64,000 nt of DNA. It comes from Amoebidium appalachense. Its lineage: Eukaryota > Ichthyosporea. Of this stretch, positions 46,351 to 58,831 are shown in pieces. Made by a program: the position numbers and the translations under genes. The stretch is taken from the NCBI GenBank assembly GCA_963693365.1, contig CAVNZM010000002.1, forward strand, positions 4,712,001-4,776,000. The letters run 5' to 3'. Numbering within the stretch: position 1 is the first letter of the stretch; each line of letters begins with the position of its first letter. A model generated the notes under the pieces. That model searched no databases and had not been told where the DNA came from. It was given only the letters and a program-made list of their open reading frames with translations.

Positions 46351-47473
46351 GGTGGCTTGCTCCCCTTTGGTGGCGACCATGGTAGGCTTGCCCAGTGGTT
46401 CACCCCCGAGGTTTTGGCCCGTGTCCCGGAGGTGGCCCGCACCATCACTCGGCTGTCAGTGGGCGACAGCACGGAGTCCTCCTACTCGTCCTACCAGCGC
46501 CAGTTTATCGACTTCATCTACGCAATGGACTGCCGCAATCCTGATGGTGGCTACCTGCCAGCCTGCCCAGCCCAAGTGCAGCTGTTCCTTGCCTGGTGCG
46601 CCATGCGTGCGGTGCAAGCCCGGACCATGCCCAGCATCGTCTCCGCCGTCAACAGCCTGCACCGCAGCTTGGGCATGGCACCACCAGCGGGCTCCGGCCA
46701 GCAGAGCCTTCAGTGGTTTATCCGCGGGGCTGGCCGCTTCCTGCTGCTGGAAGGCAGCCACCGGCCCAAACGAGTGCTCGAGCCCCTCCTCCCAGCCGAC
46801 CTCCGCGCCCTCCTCCCAGTCATCCAACCGGGCTCTTCATTGGAGGCCCTGCGTCTGTGGGCTGCCCTGCTGCTTGGCAGCTCGTGCCTCCTGCGCTCGG
46901 GCGAGTTCACGTCCAAATCTGCGGCCAAGTTCAACCCCCTCCTTCACCCCAAGCGTCGCGACGTCCAGCTCCTATGGCAGGATGGCCGCCTGATTGGGGC
47001 AACAGTCTTCCTGCCGACATCTAAGACTGACCCCACGGGCAAGGGTGTTACCATCCGGGTGCCCGCCTTCCCGGAGGAGCCTTCCTTCTGTCCAGCAGCC
47101 AATCTAGCCCTCTTCCTGGGGGTCTCGTCAACCAGGGCAGGCATCCACCCAGATGCACCCCTGTTCAGCGTCGACGGCAGCCCTTACCTCAAGAGCACCT
47201 TCATCGCCGGTTTCCGCACAGCTCTACACCATGCGGGCTACGACCCCGACCGGTACGCCGGCCACAGCCTGCGTGCGCATAGGGGGGGCCACTGCAGCTG
47301 AGAGAGCGGGCCTACCTGACGCCACCATCAAAGCCCTTGGCCGCTGGGCATCAGACGCATTCATGGTCTACATCCGGCTGCCCCACCGCGACGTGCAAGC
47401 CTCCATTGCCACCGTCTGGTCACACCAGGGCCTCGCCACGGGACCTTGGGGCGGACCCCCTACATCGCAGTAG
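46351..47473 (+). pseudogene. DIRS tyrosine recombinase, one 4-bp frameshift
   Basis: Integrase of the element (phage-type tyrosine recombinase). The N-terminal SAM-like region has STESSYSSYQRQFIDFIYAM. The catalytic core contains SCLLRSGEF (first Arg), HSLR and RIGGATAAERAGL (box II His/Arg region), LGRWASDAFMVYIR with the nucleophilic Tyr, ending at TAG 47471-47473. At 47270-47277 the tetranucleotide TGCG is duplicated. This shifts the frame inside the HxxR box and truncates the ORF at 47301; the rest continues in the adjacent frame. There is no early ATG, so it may start by splicing at 46350. It lies 10 bp upstream of B1. Confidence 0.88.
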
Positions 47474-47483
47474 GGGGGCCTTG

Positions 47484-47616
47484 TGGTGCGGGGGGGGCTC
47501 ATGGCATGGACCCCCCCTGGCGGCCCCCGCCTCGGCCAGCCCCTTGGGTGCAGGCACGACGGCCTGCACTCCACGGACACGGGGGGCATGAGGCAAGCAC
47601 GAGTGAGTGATGTGAA
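47484..47616 (+). repeat. DIRS repeat B1
   Basis: 133 bp starting TGGTGCGGGGG and ending GAGTGAGTGATGTGAA. It matches B2 (48007-48139) throughout and shares its last base with the start of A2. Confidence 0.93.
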
Positions 47617-47892
47617 TGTACGTTTCATATGCGCAGCAGATGAAAGATGTTTCACGGATCACTTCGGGCGCAGGCAGCCGGGCGGCCCATGACGTCACGG
47701 GCCGCGGCGCCAGGCGCAGCCGCAGCGGCGGCTGACATCGGTCTGGCGCAGCGCCTGACGTCAGGCGCCACCAGCGCCGGTATTTCCGGCGCAGCACACT
47801 GCAGATGCAGGCCACCTTCGTTTTCGCCGTGTGCTGCACGTACGGTTTTTGTTAGCACGATTGCGTTTTCGGTGGCTAGCACACGGCGGCTC
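47616..47892 (+). repeat. DIRS repeat A2
   Basis: 277-bp copy of A1, directly joined to B1 as required for a PAT-type split repeat. The 114 bp between A2 and B2 (47893-48006) is unique. Confidence 0.93.
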
Positions 47893-48006
47893 CCACCCAC
47901 CCACCTCTCAGTCTGTATACATGACGGTGTACGTATGCGACTGTGACTGGCTCACAGCCCGATTGCAGCGGCAATAAAGCATGTCGAGGCGGGGCCCAGC
48001 CCCGGC

Positions 48007-48139
48007 TGGTGCGGGGGGGGCTCATGGCATGGACCCCCCCTGGCGGCCCCCGCCTCGGCCAGCCCCTTGGGTGCAGGCACGACGGCCTGCACTCCACGGA
48101 CACGGGGGGCATGAGGCAAGCACGAGTGAGTGATGTGAA
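48007..48139 (+). repeat. DIRS right terminal repeat B2
   Basis: 133-bp copy of B1. The element ends here, and the next base resumes the minus-strand RGS-coding exon. Confidence 0.93.
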
Positions 48140-48264
48140 GTGTATCTTTTGCCTCCCTCACCCAATCAATAGCTGTCCGTACATCCGGGACCGCATTTTC
48201 CGCAAAGGTTTCCTCTATGAGATAACAGCCAGTGGAAGTCGTTGTCCCACCCTCCTCCATAAAT

Positions 48265-48539
48265 TATTGGATGTTGATTTTGTCCTCTTTTGGTATGGTG
48301 TCAAGGTCTGTGATTGGTAGCTTTCCCACCTCCAGCACCGTGCTTAACCTATGTGGGTCGAGCCCATCCCCGCCGTTGCCATTTTTGGCAATTTCCTTAT
48401 CAATGTGGTTGGTGAGGGACACTTTGGGCCTTTCTGGGTGACCAGTTTGAATTTTTGCCCTCCTTAAGGCGGTGGCCATAGATTTGAAGTGGGCTAGTTG
48501 GCTGCGAATTTGAGAAATGTAGTTGCCTGATATGACAAT
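48265..48539 (-). other. Open minus-strand segment inside the RGS-like gene
   Basis: Between an ATCTAG acceptor-like site and a TAA (48264-48266) the minus strand is open for 91 codons (FKSMATALRRAKIQTGHPER, then KLPITDLDTIPKEDKINIQ). Composition is protein-like and the frame is the same as the RGS piece at 48140-48214. It may be an exon with an internal donor, a species-specific RGS insertion spoiled by a stop, or intron. Not resolved. Confidence 0.3.
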
Positions 48540-48579
48540 CTAGATGCCGGGTGGGAAGCGACCGGGGATGTGTGGTGGT

Positions 48580-49428
48580 GGTTGTTGCTTGGGCGGGGGG
48601 AAGGGGGAGGGGACGGGGGGAGGGGGCAGAAGAGGGACGTGAGGGAGGAGAGGGTGGCTGGGTGGGTGGGTGGGTGAGGTGCTTGTATTTGTGTGTTTGT
48701 GTGGGTGGTGGTGGTGGTGGTGGTGGTGGGGGGGGGGGGGGGGGGGGGGGGTTGAGTTGTGTGTGGGATGGGGGGGGGGGGGGGAGGGGGGGGGTAGGGG
48801 GTAGGATTACTGTGGTACCGAAGGCAATCAGGCTAACTTAGGCCGAATAAGATTTCCGTGGGTTCAGCATGTGCAACATTTTACGTATATTACCTAGCCC
48901 CAACCTGGAATAACGGTTTAGTACCACGCATAACTGAAAACACATGGAAAATAAGGGCCTCGATCAAATTTAGGGTTACTGTTGAAAAAAACCACAAAGC
49001 GGGGGGGGGGGGGGGGGGGGGAGGGGGGGGGGGGGAGAGGGGAGAGGGGGGGGGGGGGGGGGGAGGGGGGTGTCAGAACTATGTACGAACTCAGTCTGAT
49101 GCAGAGAAGAAGAGTAGAAAGGTGGGTGGGTAGGTTGTGGACGCAGTTTTGGTGGTTGTTGATGATGGGGGGAGGGGGGGGGGGAGAGGGGGGGGGGGGG
49201 GGGGGAGGGGGGGAAGGGGGAGGGAGGAGGGGGAGTGAGTGAGTGAGTATGTGTGTTAAGATGGGGGGAAGAAGGGAGGGGGGGGGGGGGGGGAGGGGAG
49301 GCCGGGGGGGAGGGGGGAGGGTGAGTAGGTGTTCGTGTGCGTGTCTATATAGGATGTGGGGAGGGAGGGGGGAGGGGGGGGGGGGGGGGGGGGGGGGGGT
49401 GAAGGGGGAAAGGAGCAAGGATTCCAAC
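48580..49428. repeat. G-rich simple-sequence block in an RGS-like gene intron
   Basis: Repeated poly-G with A interruptions (48728-48795, 49001-49068, 49168-49230, 49278-49400) and (GGT)n near 48705-48730. On the gene's sense strand these are C/T-rich. A possible small exon near 49080-49100 (ACTGAGTTCGTACATA after TGCATCAG) could not be confirmed. Confidence 0.85.
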
Positions 49429-49770
49429 CTAAGACGGGTGCTGGCGCTGTCAATGTAGACATCATGCAGTCTCTGGGCTAGGTCAACGGCAGATGAAAAT
49501 TTGTCCGAAAGAATATTTATGTCTGCGCTCGACCACCCACAGGCTACCACTAGCTCCCTCTTAGCCAATCGGACGAGCCGGTAGCGGTAGCTCTCGACTG
49601 CCTCCCAAAAATGGAGCTGAAGGAAGGGATTTTTTGATTGGTCATTGGTCAGTGTGCTTTGTACTGGCGGTGAATGCAATGATTCAAAGTCCCAAGACTC
49701 CACCATTAAGGGCCACATCATATAGCCTTCAATCTATAATCTTTGGTAGCGTGGGGGGGGGGGGGGGGGG

Positions 49771-49803
<33 letters not shown>

Positions 49804-49993
49804 TGGGTGGTTGTGTTTGTTGTTTAGTTTTCGTCCTTTTCTATTCTTTTTTTTTTTCCCGTGGCGGGGGGAGAAGCGGGGGGGGAGAGAGAGAAAGAGA
49901 GAGAGAGAGCGGAGGGGGGTCTAAGAGCAGAGGAAAAGAAAGGATAATCAAGGGCAAATCATGAAAAGGCCATAGGGAAAAGCAAGGAGAGAC

Positions 49994-50473
49994 TGTAAAC
50001 AGTTGGACTAGTTAGGATAAGGCAGAGTACAACTGAATCAAAATAAAGACAGAGAACGGGTAGAAAGGCACACGCGGCCAGGTTGCTTTTACTATGGGCC
50101 GACTCAGTCTGTCTCAGACTTCACTGATGTGATCCCCGTACTGGGACGGCTTTCTTATATAGCCCCCAGGTTTCGGATCAAGGCCCAGGATTGGTTCATC
50201 CGCGGCCAGCGCGGGTGGCAACATGCCATTCGTGATTCTGGTGCGGTCCGAGCCAGTCAGACCTTTGTCCTATTTATGCAAACCTCTTATTGGTTCACTT
50301 CGTTTATGTGGTATGCAGCTGAAGAACCATATATGGTTCAATTCTTAGGTCAGAGTGAGTCCTATTGGTGCGGACATAATATTTATGTGATATTCATGAC
50401 AAAGCACGAATCGTGTGCTAGTAGATCACATTCTTTAGTAAACATGTACAGTTCATGTGTACAGTTGTTTACA
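49994..50473 (+). repeat. 5' LTR
   Basis: 480 bp with TATATAG at 50156-50162 as a likely TATA box and AATAAA at 50042-50047. Matches the 3' LTR except for one base seen (CCGAGCC here, CCGAACC there). Confidence 0.93.
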
Positions 50474-50490
50474 CTCCCCCCCTTGTCGGG

Positions 50491-50528
50491 AGCCTGGTGG
50501 TGTCGTTAGACAAGCAAACCACCAGGCT
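50491..50528 (+). other. Leader hairpin of the LTR element
   Basis: Perfect 11-bp stem AGCCTGGTGGT / ACCACCAGGCT with a 16-nt loop, 18 nt after the 5' LTR. By position it could be a dimerisation or packaging signal or mask a primer-binding site (TGGTGGTGTCG overlaps the left arm). Confidence 0.5.
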
Positions 50529-52554
50529 GAGAGGCGATAAACAACCTTCAGCGAGAATTCTTGTGTGTGCCGAGCTGCTGGACAGAACAGAGCAAGGACG
50601 GTGGAATAGAGTTGTGCACGTCTATGAGCACTTCTTCATTTGCCAAAACGTAAATTCATGCAGCATTCTTCTGTGATTTCATTTTCGTGGCGAAGATTGT
50701 TGCAGAGTGTGCGTGCGAATAATTCGCTAAGCCTTCGTCTCTGTGCTTGGCTTTTCTGTAGAAGTAGTATTTTCCTTTTTGGGAATTTTTCCTTTTTAGG
50801 ATACTCCCGCAGATTCGTTTTCAATTGCGAGTAATTTGGTTGTGTGGATGAATGATCATACCAAACATTCGATAATGAATATAACTCGAGCCTTAGGTCA
50901 CTTCGTAGCTCAGGTAGTGGTGGATAGCTTCAAGGCTTAGCCACTGCTCCTTATCCCGGTTCTACCATAAGACTGTAAGGCGAGTCACCATGGCCGGAAA
51001 AGCCGCTTCTTTCATGAACAAATAGCACTTCTTTCCTTTCAGCTTTAACTCTGCATCATCGGAGCTGGGAAAAACATGAATAAAAATGCCCAAGTGTTCT
51101 TCGTTGGGCGACATAAAGAAATATATCACCCGTCAGAACCAGTAAAAGCCCGGTTCATAATTCATAAGAAGAGGGTAGGCAAAGCAAGCCTCCTTCAGAA
51201 AACACATGCTTCCATTCGTGAGCAGTTTTCGTATCCCATTTGCCAGCCATTTTCGTTGAGCAGGGGGATTCCAGGCATAATACATTCTTCTGGAGGCTTG
51301 GCCTAAAAAGAAAAGTCGTCGGAGTCGCCCTTTCTTTTGTAAGCAACTTCGTGAGCGCGCTTCGTGTTTTCATATCCTCCAGTGCAGGTCTGGATGGTGC
51401 CCCATCCTCTGCTTCATTTGTAGGTGGCCCTACTGTAGGTTCTGTTCGTTGTGTGGAATACCAAAACCATTCGTATTCGTGGAACTGCTTTGTGCTGTGC
51501 TTTCTTTCGTGTTGGTGTTCATGAAGTTACCCCGTTCACACACCCTACTTCTTACATACATTAGATGTAAGTAGCTGCCTGGTGAGTGTGTGGTTCGTGT
51601 TCGTGGCATTCTTCTGTTCCTTCGTGAGAAGAATATTCGTTTTAGCAGAGGTGCCCAATAAGGCAGCTTGTGGGGTTGTCTCCCGCATGTGCCCATTGGT
51701 GGGGTATGCACGTGCTAAATTGTTACAGTGTCATCATATTGCAAGGGAATAACATGGTCACCTCCGTACCAGGGCCTAGTAGGTACACATGATGGTCCGA
51801 TGTGTTAGTCAACAACACCTTGCATTCGTATTCGTATTTGTCTTCCACGTCACTTTCTTCAGTAGTGAAGGAGGGTATTCGTAATTCGAAACTGAAAGGC
51901 TTCCAGCCAAAATACTGACACTGTATGATGGGGTTGTGAGGGAGCGGTGCCCATACCACATTCTTTTGTTCTGGTGGGGGTGTGCCGGCAGCTAGTGCAA
52001 GGCTTGACAGTGTAATTGGTATGTTACACCGTATTGCCACAGACGGGCATTCACCTTAAAATTCGTACCCAACACCTTCTTTGTTTTTCACATGCATGAA
52101 CAAAAGTTCTGCATCGACTTTATTACATGCCTTTTGTGCACCAAGAGTGCAAATTCGTTAGGGCGTGGCACCAGGAAGGGCCGCCATACATGAGTCAGGC
52201 ATATGTTCGTAATGTGTTTAGGCATGCCAGCATACATTCATGCGCATGTTGTGCATCCTGGGCGCTAAACTATGGGGCATGCTGTATTCGAGAACAGCAA
52301 GGGATTCGAAGCATGCATGCAACACTACTTTCATAAGATCTTAGGTCCTACATGCTATAGCAACAGCGACTATCTTCTTCGTTAAGTGCATTTGTGCTGA
52401 AAGTGGCCTGTGCATCTGGCTTGCGAGTGTGGACGTGCATGCGGTGGCATGGACACGATGGCAGTGTGCAATAGGGCAATGCACGCAAGGGCAACGGTTT
52501 TATTTTCTTCCTAACATAGAGGGGGCTGTGTGCATTGCAACCCAAGCAGTGTTG

Positions 52555-52815
52555 TGCATTCGTCCTTTCATTTTCGTATTTCCAGTTCATTTTGCTTTCG
52601 TTTTTCGTTTTTTGTCGTTTGATAACTTCGTTACTTCGTTTTGTTTTCGTGTTGCATTCATTTCGTATTTCCTCTATGCAATCGTTTGTCGTTAATTCTT
52701 TATTTCATTGCGTATTCGTGATGGTTCGTTTTTCGTTGGTTCATTGCTTCGTTAGCAATTCTTTATTCGTTTGTTCGTGTATTCGTTGTTTCGTTGTGTA
52801 TTCGTTTTTCTTCAC
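52555..52815. repeat. TTCGT-dense tract in the LTR element
   Basis: About 17 TTCGT pentamers in roughly 260 bp with irregular spacing, giving a T-rich, CG-punctuated sequence. The same word is frequent through the internal region from about 51280. Not a simple tandem repeat. Confidence 0.75.
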
Positions 52816-53114
52816 ATTTTTGATGTGTCGTAGCAAAAGAAGTTTTACATGCTTTCAATTCTTTCCGTGTAGGTGGGCTGGCCACTTCAAACTTGTAGGT
52901 GTATATATTCTAAGCCGGACAAGGAAAGATGTGCCTATCATCGGGGTAAAAAGGATTGTGATCGGCCATGGGAGATTCTTGAGCTGATTGAAAGATGTGA
53001 GATTCTTGAACTGATTGAAAGATGTGAGATTCGAAGGATGCGAGATTCTTGAACTGCGCGGTCGCCAATGTAAACAGTTGGCAATGTATAACAGTGTCCT
53101 GCCGCGGTCGCCAA

Positions 53115-53594
53115 TGTAAACAGTTGGACTAGTTAGGATAAGGCAGAGTACAACTGAATCAAAATAAAGACAGAGAACGGGTAGAAAGGCACACGCGGCC
53201 AGGTTGCTTTTACTATGGGCCGACTCAGTCTGTCTCAGACTTCACTGATGTGATCCCCGTACTGGGACGGCTTTCTTATATAGCCCCCAGGTTTCGGATC
53301 AAGGCCCAGGATTGGTTCATCCGCGGCCAGCGCGGGTGGCAACATGCCATTCGTGATTCTGGTGCGGTCCGAACCAGTCAGACCTTTGTCCTATTTATGC
53401 AAACCTCTTATTGGTTCACTTCGTTTATGTGGTATGCAGCTGAAGAACCATATATGGTTCAATTCTTAGGTCAGAGTGAGTCCTATTGGTGCGGACATAA
53501 TATTTATGTGATATTCATGACAAAGCACGAATCGTGTGCTAGTAGATCACATTCTTTAGTAAACATGTACAGTTCATGTGTACAGTTGTTTACA
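53115..53594 (+). repeat. 3' LTR
   Basis: 480 bp. Immediately upstream, 26 bp including the first 13 nt of the LTR is present twice (53056-53081 and 53102-53127, GCGGTCGCCAATGTAAACAG shared). Confidence 0.93.
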
Positions 53595-53659
53595 GAGACA
53601 CAGAAAAAAATGTGCCGATAAAATACTTAAACGGGGTCCGTCATAATTGGTATGAGAAC

Positions 53660-53863
53660 GTCTTTTTTTTTGGGGGGGGGGGGGGGGGGTGGGGGGGGGG
53701 GGGTCGGGGGGGAAGAGGGGGAGGGGGGGGGGATTGGAAGACGGGGGGCGGGGGGAGGGGGAGGGAGGAGCGGGGGCAAGGAGGGAGGGGAGGGGAGAGG
53801 GGGGGGGGGGGAGAGGGAGAGGGGGGGGGGGGGGGGACAGAAGGAGAGAGACGGTGCATTTGG

Positions 53864-53894
<31 letters not shown>

Positions 53895-53905
53895 GGGGGG
53901 GTTGA
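53660..53905. repeat. Poly-G/GGGA-rich block
   Basis: Interrupted G runs flank the LTR element on the right; C-rich on the sense strand of the RGS-like gene. Confidence 0.9.
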
Positions 53906-54197
53906 GAGGGTAAAAGGAGAAGCGAAGGAGTTTAAAGTGTGCTTTGATATGGATTAAAAATCTGAGAGATGGGGTGTTTTCCCACTTAACATGGAAATGC
54001 CACGATTGCACATGCGTGTGTATCTGTGTGCATCTGTGTGCGGGAAGGGGGGGCTCTATACATTTTCCACTGAAAATTGGGAAGCAAGGAATGCATGCAG
54101 GGCATCCCTTTTTCTTCGATCCTCCAGATGTTCTGCAAGTTCCGAACCACAGTCGCTGTCTGCTGAAGTGAGCTTCTTGTGCGTGTGTGCGTGTGTG

Positions 54198-54332
<135 letters not shown>

Positions 54333-55064
54333 CAGTGTGCGTGCACGCACTTAAGTGTATGTGCGTGCCATGATGTGCCGGTGTAGGTACGTATATGCGT
54401 GCTTGTGCGACCGTGTGTGTATGTTTATGTGTTCATGTGTCCATGTGTGTGCACGTGTGTGTGTACGTGTGGCCGTGTGTTGCCGTGGCTTAGGGATGCC
54501 TCCATCTGCTAATAAGTAGGTGCAAGTGGTATCAGGGAGAGAGGGGGGAGGGGGTAGGAGGGGGGGGGGGAAGGGTGTAGGAGGGGGGGGGGGGAGGAGG
54601 GGTTTAGGCATGAAACAGATACATACGAACATCAAAAGGGGTTTATGCTATAAATAAGGCACGTCAAAAAGTCACGAGGGTCTTTGCCTGTGTGAGTGTG
54701 TGGGTGTGTTGGGGGCAGGAAGCGGAGGGGGGGGGGGGAGGGGTGGGGGGGGAGGGGGGGGGAGAACAAATTCATATGAGATAAGAATGCGGATATCTCA
54801 AAAAAGGGTGCAGACACACAATAGTCGATGGAGGAGGAGGAGAGGAGGGGGCGGGGGGGAGACTAATCATAAATAGGTGCGAGCCATGGAAAATTGAATG
54901 GCATTTAACAAGCACACATGTAGAAAACCCACACTTGAGAAGCACCCATAGGCAGTATACGTACGGCACAATTTTTTTCTCGGGAGAGAAGGGGGGGGGG
55001 GGGGGGGGGGGGGAGGGGGGGTCGAGGGGGACAAATTTTGGGGGAGGGGGTTGGTGGGAGTTGG

Positions 55065-55190
55065 GGGAGGGGGGGGGGGTATAATGATTCTTGAGTACCA
55101 ATAACACATTATGAGGGACAAATACAATATCATGTTGCAACACACACAAAGATTATCATCATAAGCAAAGACCGTGGTTAGGGGAGGGGG
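55065..55190 (-). repeat. Poly-C-tailed interspersed element (diverged) in an RGS-like gene intron
   Basis: Minus strand: CTTTGCTTATGATGATAATC, GATATTGTATTTGTCCCTCA, TAATGTGTTATTGGTACTC, ATTATACCCCC. Host orientation. It independently supports a minus-strand gene here. Confidence 0.5.
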
Positions 55191-56018
55191 GGGGGAGGGG
55201 GGGGGGGGGGGGGGGGCGGTGGGTGGGCGGGGGGAGGAGGGGGGGGGGGGGGGGGGGGGGGGGGGTGGGAAGGCAGAAGAGGATAGGGCTTGTGTCCTTT
55301 TTTCGACGGTTCCTATCATAACCCCCCCCCCCCCCCCCCCCCTTCCCGCTCCCAGTTTCTATGGTGGTGGTGGTGGTGGTGGTGGTCTGTGTGTGTGTGT
55401 GTGTGGGGGGGCTACCTCTGTATGTGGCGAGTTGCCCATATAGGCATCCAGATGAGGACGGCAAAAGAAACGGCACATGTGACGGTTGCCTGATAGGAGA
55501 TTAGCATGCCCACATAGCAGAGACCCTCGCACATGCCACTGGTGTGCATGACAAAGAGGAACGTGCAGGACTTGGGTAGCATCCATAGCAACCAATGGAT
55601 GCACAGCGCCTGGGTTATAATTTAAAAATGTTATTTGGTGGCCTGAATAAATGAGCAATACGTGGGTAGGATCTAAGACATCACAGCGTCTGTTGAGAAG
55701 TTGATAGCCGGTGTTTGGGTTTGGTAGTTGAGATAATGGGTCGGCACGAGGGTAGAATCCTCAACAGCAGATCAATGCACAGCACTATTTAACGCTAGTT
55801 TTTTTTAAGGCTTAGTGGTTACATAGCATGGATAGGACCTCAGCACCTGTGAATGAAGGGGGTAGGGGGAAGAGGAGAGGGGGGAAGGGGGGGGGGGGGG
55901 GGGGGGGGGAAGGGAAAGGCTGGGTACCGAGGGGTGGGCAAACGGGGTAGAAGGTGGGTGGTTCTTTTTTTTCTTTCCGCTCTATGGGAAGGAGTGGGGA
56001 GAGGGGGAAAGGGAGAAG

Positions 56019-56049
<31 letters not shown>

Positions 56050-56482
56050 GGATGAGCTTGTGAGCATAGACACGGAGATCTTCTGTGTGGCAGTAAGAAA
56101 ACCGATTGCTTTGCTCGGTTTGGTTAGAGTGAAATGCAAAGGGGTGGTAGAGAAAGAGTACACTTACTTTTTCTTTTCTTTTTCTCTCTCTTATTTTTCT
56201 TGGAAGAGGGGGGGGGGGGGGGGAGTGGGGAGGAGGTGGAGAAAGTGGTGGGGGGGTGGAGGGGGGTGGGGATATTAAGTCACACACACAGCCACCGCAA
56301 GTGTAGCGAAGGCTGCAGACTCACACACATCCGACTCCATACCTATGCATGTTCAGTGCACACAGGTACATAACGCGGGCATTACTATGATAATACACCG
56401 TGTGAATCTGAATCTGAATGGACACACACAGAAAACAGAAGACAGACACACGGGTCCCATGCGCGCGCACACACACACATGC

Positions 56483-56485
56483 ACG

Positions 56486-56580
<95 letters not shown>

Positions 56581-56640
56581 TGACACACACACACACGCGC
56601 ACACACACACACACACACACACTCGCACACCCACCCACAC
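56483..56640. repeat. (CA)n array, preceded by a CG-alternating block
   Basis: CGCGCGCG near 56472-56481, then CA 56483-56578 and a second CA-rich segment. This is (GT)n on the sense strand of the RGS-like gene, an exception to the usual orientation. A minus-strand open segment at 56660-56960 (rich in Glu, Arg, Gly) borders it with a GAG/GTGTGT donor-like site and may be an extra exon. Confidence 0.9.
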
Positions 56641-57503
56641 ACACACACCTCCGCCTCCTTGATGCAGATTCCTCCTCACCCTCCACTTCATCCAAGTGTC
56701 CCTTTCCATCGGCCCGTCCTTTTTCCTCCATAAACCGCCCAAGTCCCCTTACCACATACTCTCTCCCCCTCTTAATCACACTGTCCTCCGATCCCCTTCT
56801 ACCTATCTCCCTCCCTCTCTCACTGATCTCACAGGCAGTCTCATGCCCACGGTGCTGCCCCATAACAGAAATGCCCTGTGATTGGATCCCCCCACCGTGA
56901 CATGCTCCCTCATCCCCACCCGAGTTTCGCCAATGCACCTCACTCGAATCCGGGTTAAGTAGGTGGTCCGCCCGGCAATGGTTGAAACACAGCCACCAGC
57001 CTCTCGCCATCATTGTCTGCGTGGTACACATGCACATTAGCCCCCACAGAAACTACACGACTGTTCGGCACACATTCGTTCCATGCGTGGCCCATGCTGT
57101 ACCCGAATAAGTGAAAGGTGTAGAAAGATTCCAGGACTTTCCACAAAAGAGCACACAAACACGTGATAACTGCATTTTTTGGCCATTGTTCGGAAACCGG
57201 AAAAGTTTTACGTAACGACCAGTAGAAGACCAGCGAGATGATGCAAATGATGAGGAATATGGGAACGAAGGCTATATGAATCCAATAGTTGGTTTTGGCT
57301 GAAGTTGAGAGGAACTCCCCTGTGCATGGAACGAATATTCCGGAGGTGGAGGGGGTATCCTCGTCTAAAATGGAGGTTGTCATTGTGAGGTTGCGTGGTG
57401 AAGTTTCCATTCCCAGGCAGGAGCGAGCAAGAACATCACGCGAGCGGACTCCCTTTGGGGTTGAATTATCATTTTGTTGTTCGAAAGCTTTAGGGATGGG
57501 ATA

Positions 57504-58829
<1,326 letters not shown>

Positions 58830-58831
58830 TA

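Larger units (their letters stand above)
42454..48139 (+). mobile_element. PAT/Kangaroo-like DIRS retrotransposon with split direct repeats (5686 bp)
   Basis: The A1 - gag - RT/RNase H - tyrosine recombinase - B1 - A2 - B2 arrangement is diagnostic of PAT-type DIRS elements, which replicate through a circular intermediate and insert with a tyrosine recombinase. A1 (42454-42730) and A2 (47616-47892) are 277 bp with one mismatch seen. B1 (47484-47616) and B2 (48007-48139) are 133 bp and appear identical, and B1 abuts A2. No target duplication flanks the element, as expected. It sits antisense in an exon of the RGS-like gene. The repeats indicate recent insertion, yet gag, pol and recombinase frames each carry one lesion. 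Confidence 0.93.
49994..53594 (+). mobile_element. Non-autonomous LTR retrotransposon (LARD-like), 3.6 kb
   Basis: Two 480-bp LTRs (49994-50473 and 53115-53594) begin TGTAAACA and end TGTTTACA. They appear identical except one G/A change, and are flanked by the 5-bp target duplication GAGAC (49989-49993 and 53595-53599). The internal 2.64 kb lacks any gag, RT or integrase ORF, so it must be mobilised in trans. It lies within an intron of the RGS-like gene (49617-54061). The LTR-defined strand is taken from TATATAG at 50156-50162; coding strand cannot be confirmed. Confidence 0.93.

Noticed and set aside
43281-48266. Variant genetic code in which TAA/TAG encode Gln
   Set aside because: In-frame TAG (gag) and TAA (near 48265) hint at it, but the synthetase, Erd1-like and HDAC-like genes end naturally at TAG, so the standard code is the simpler reading.
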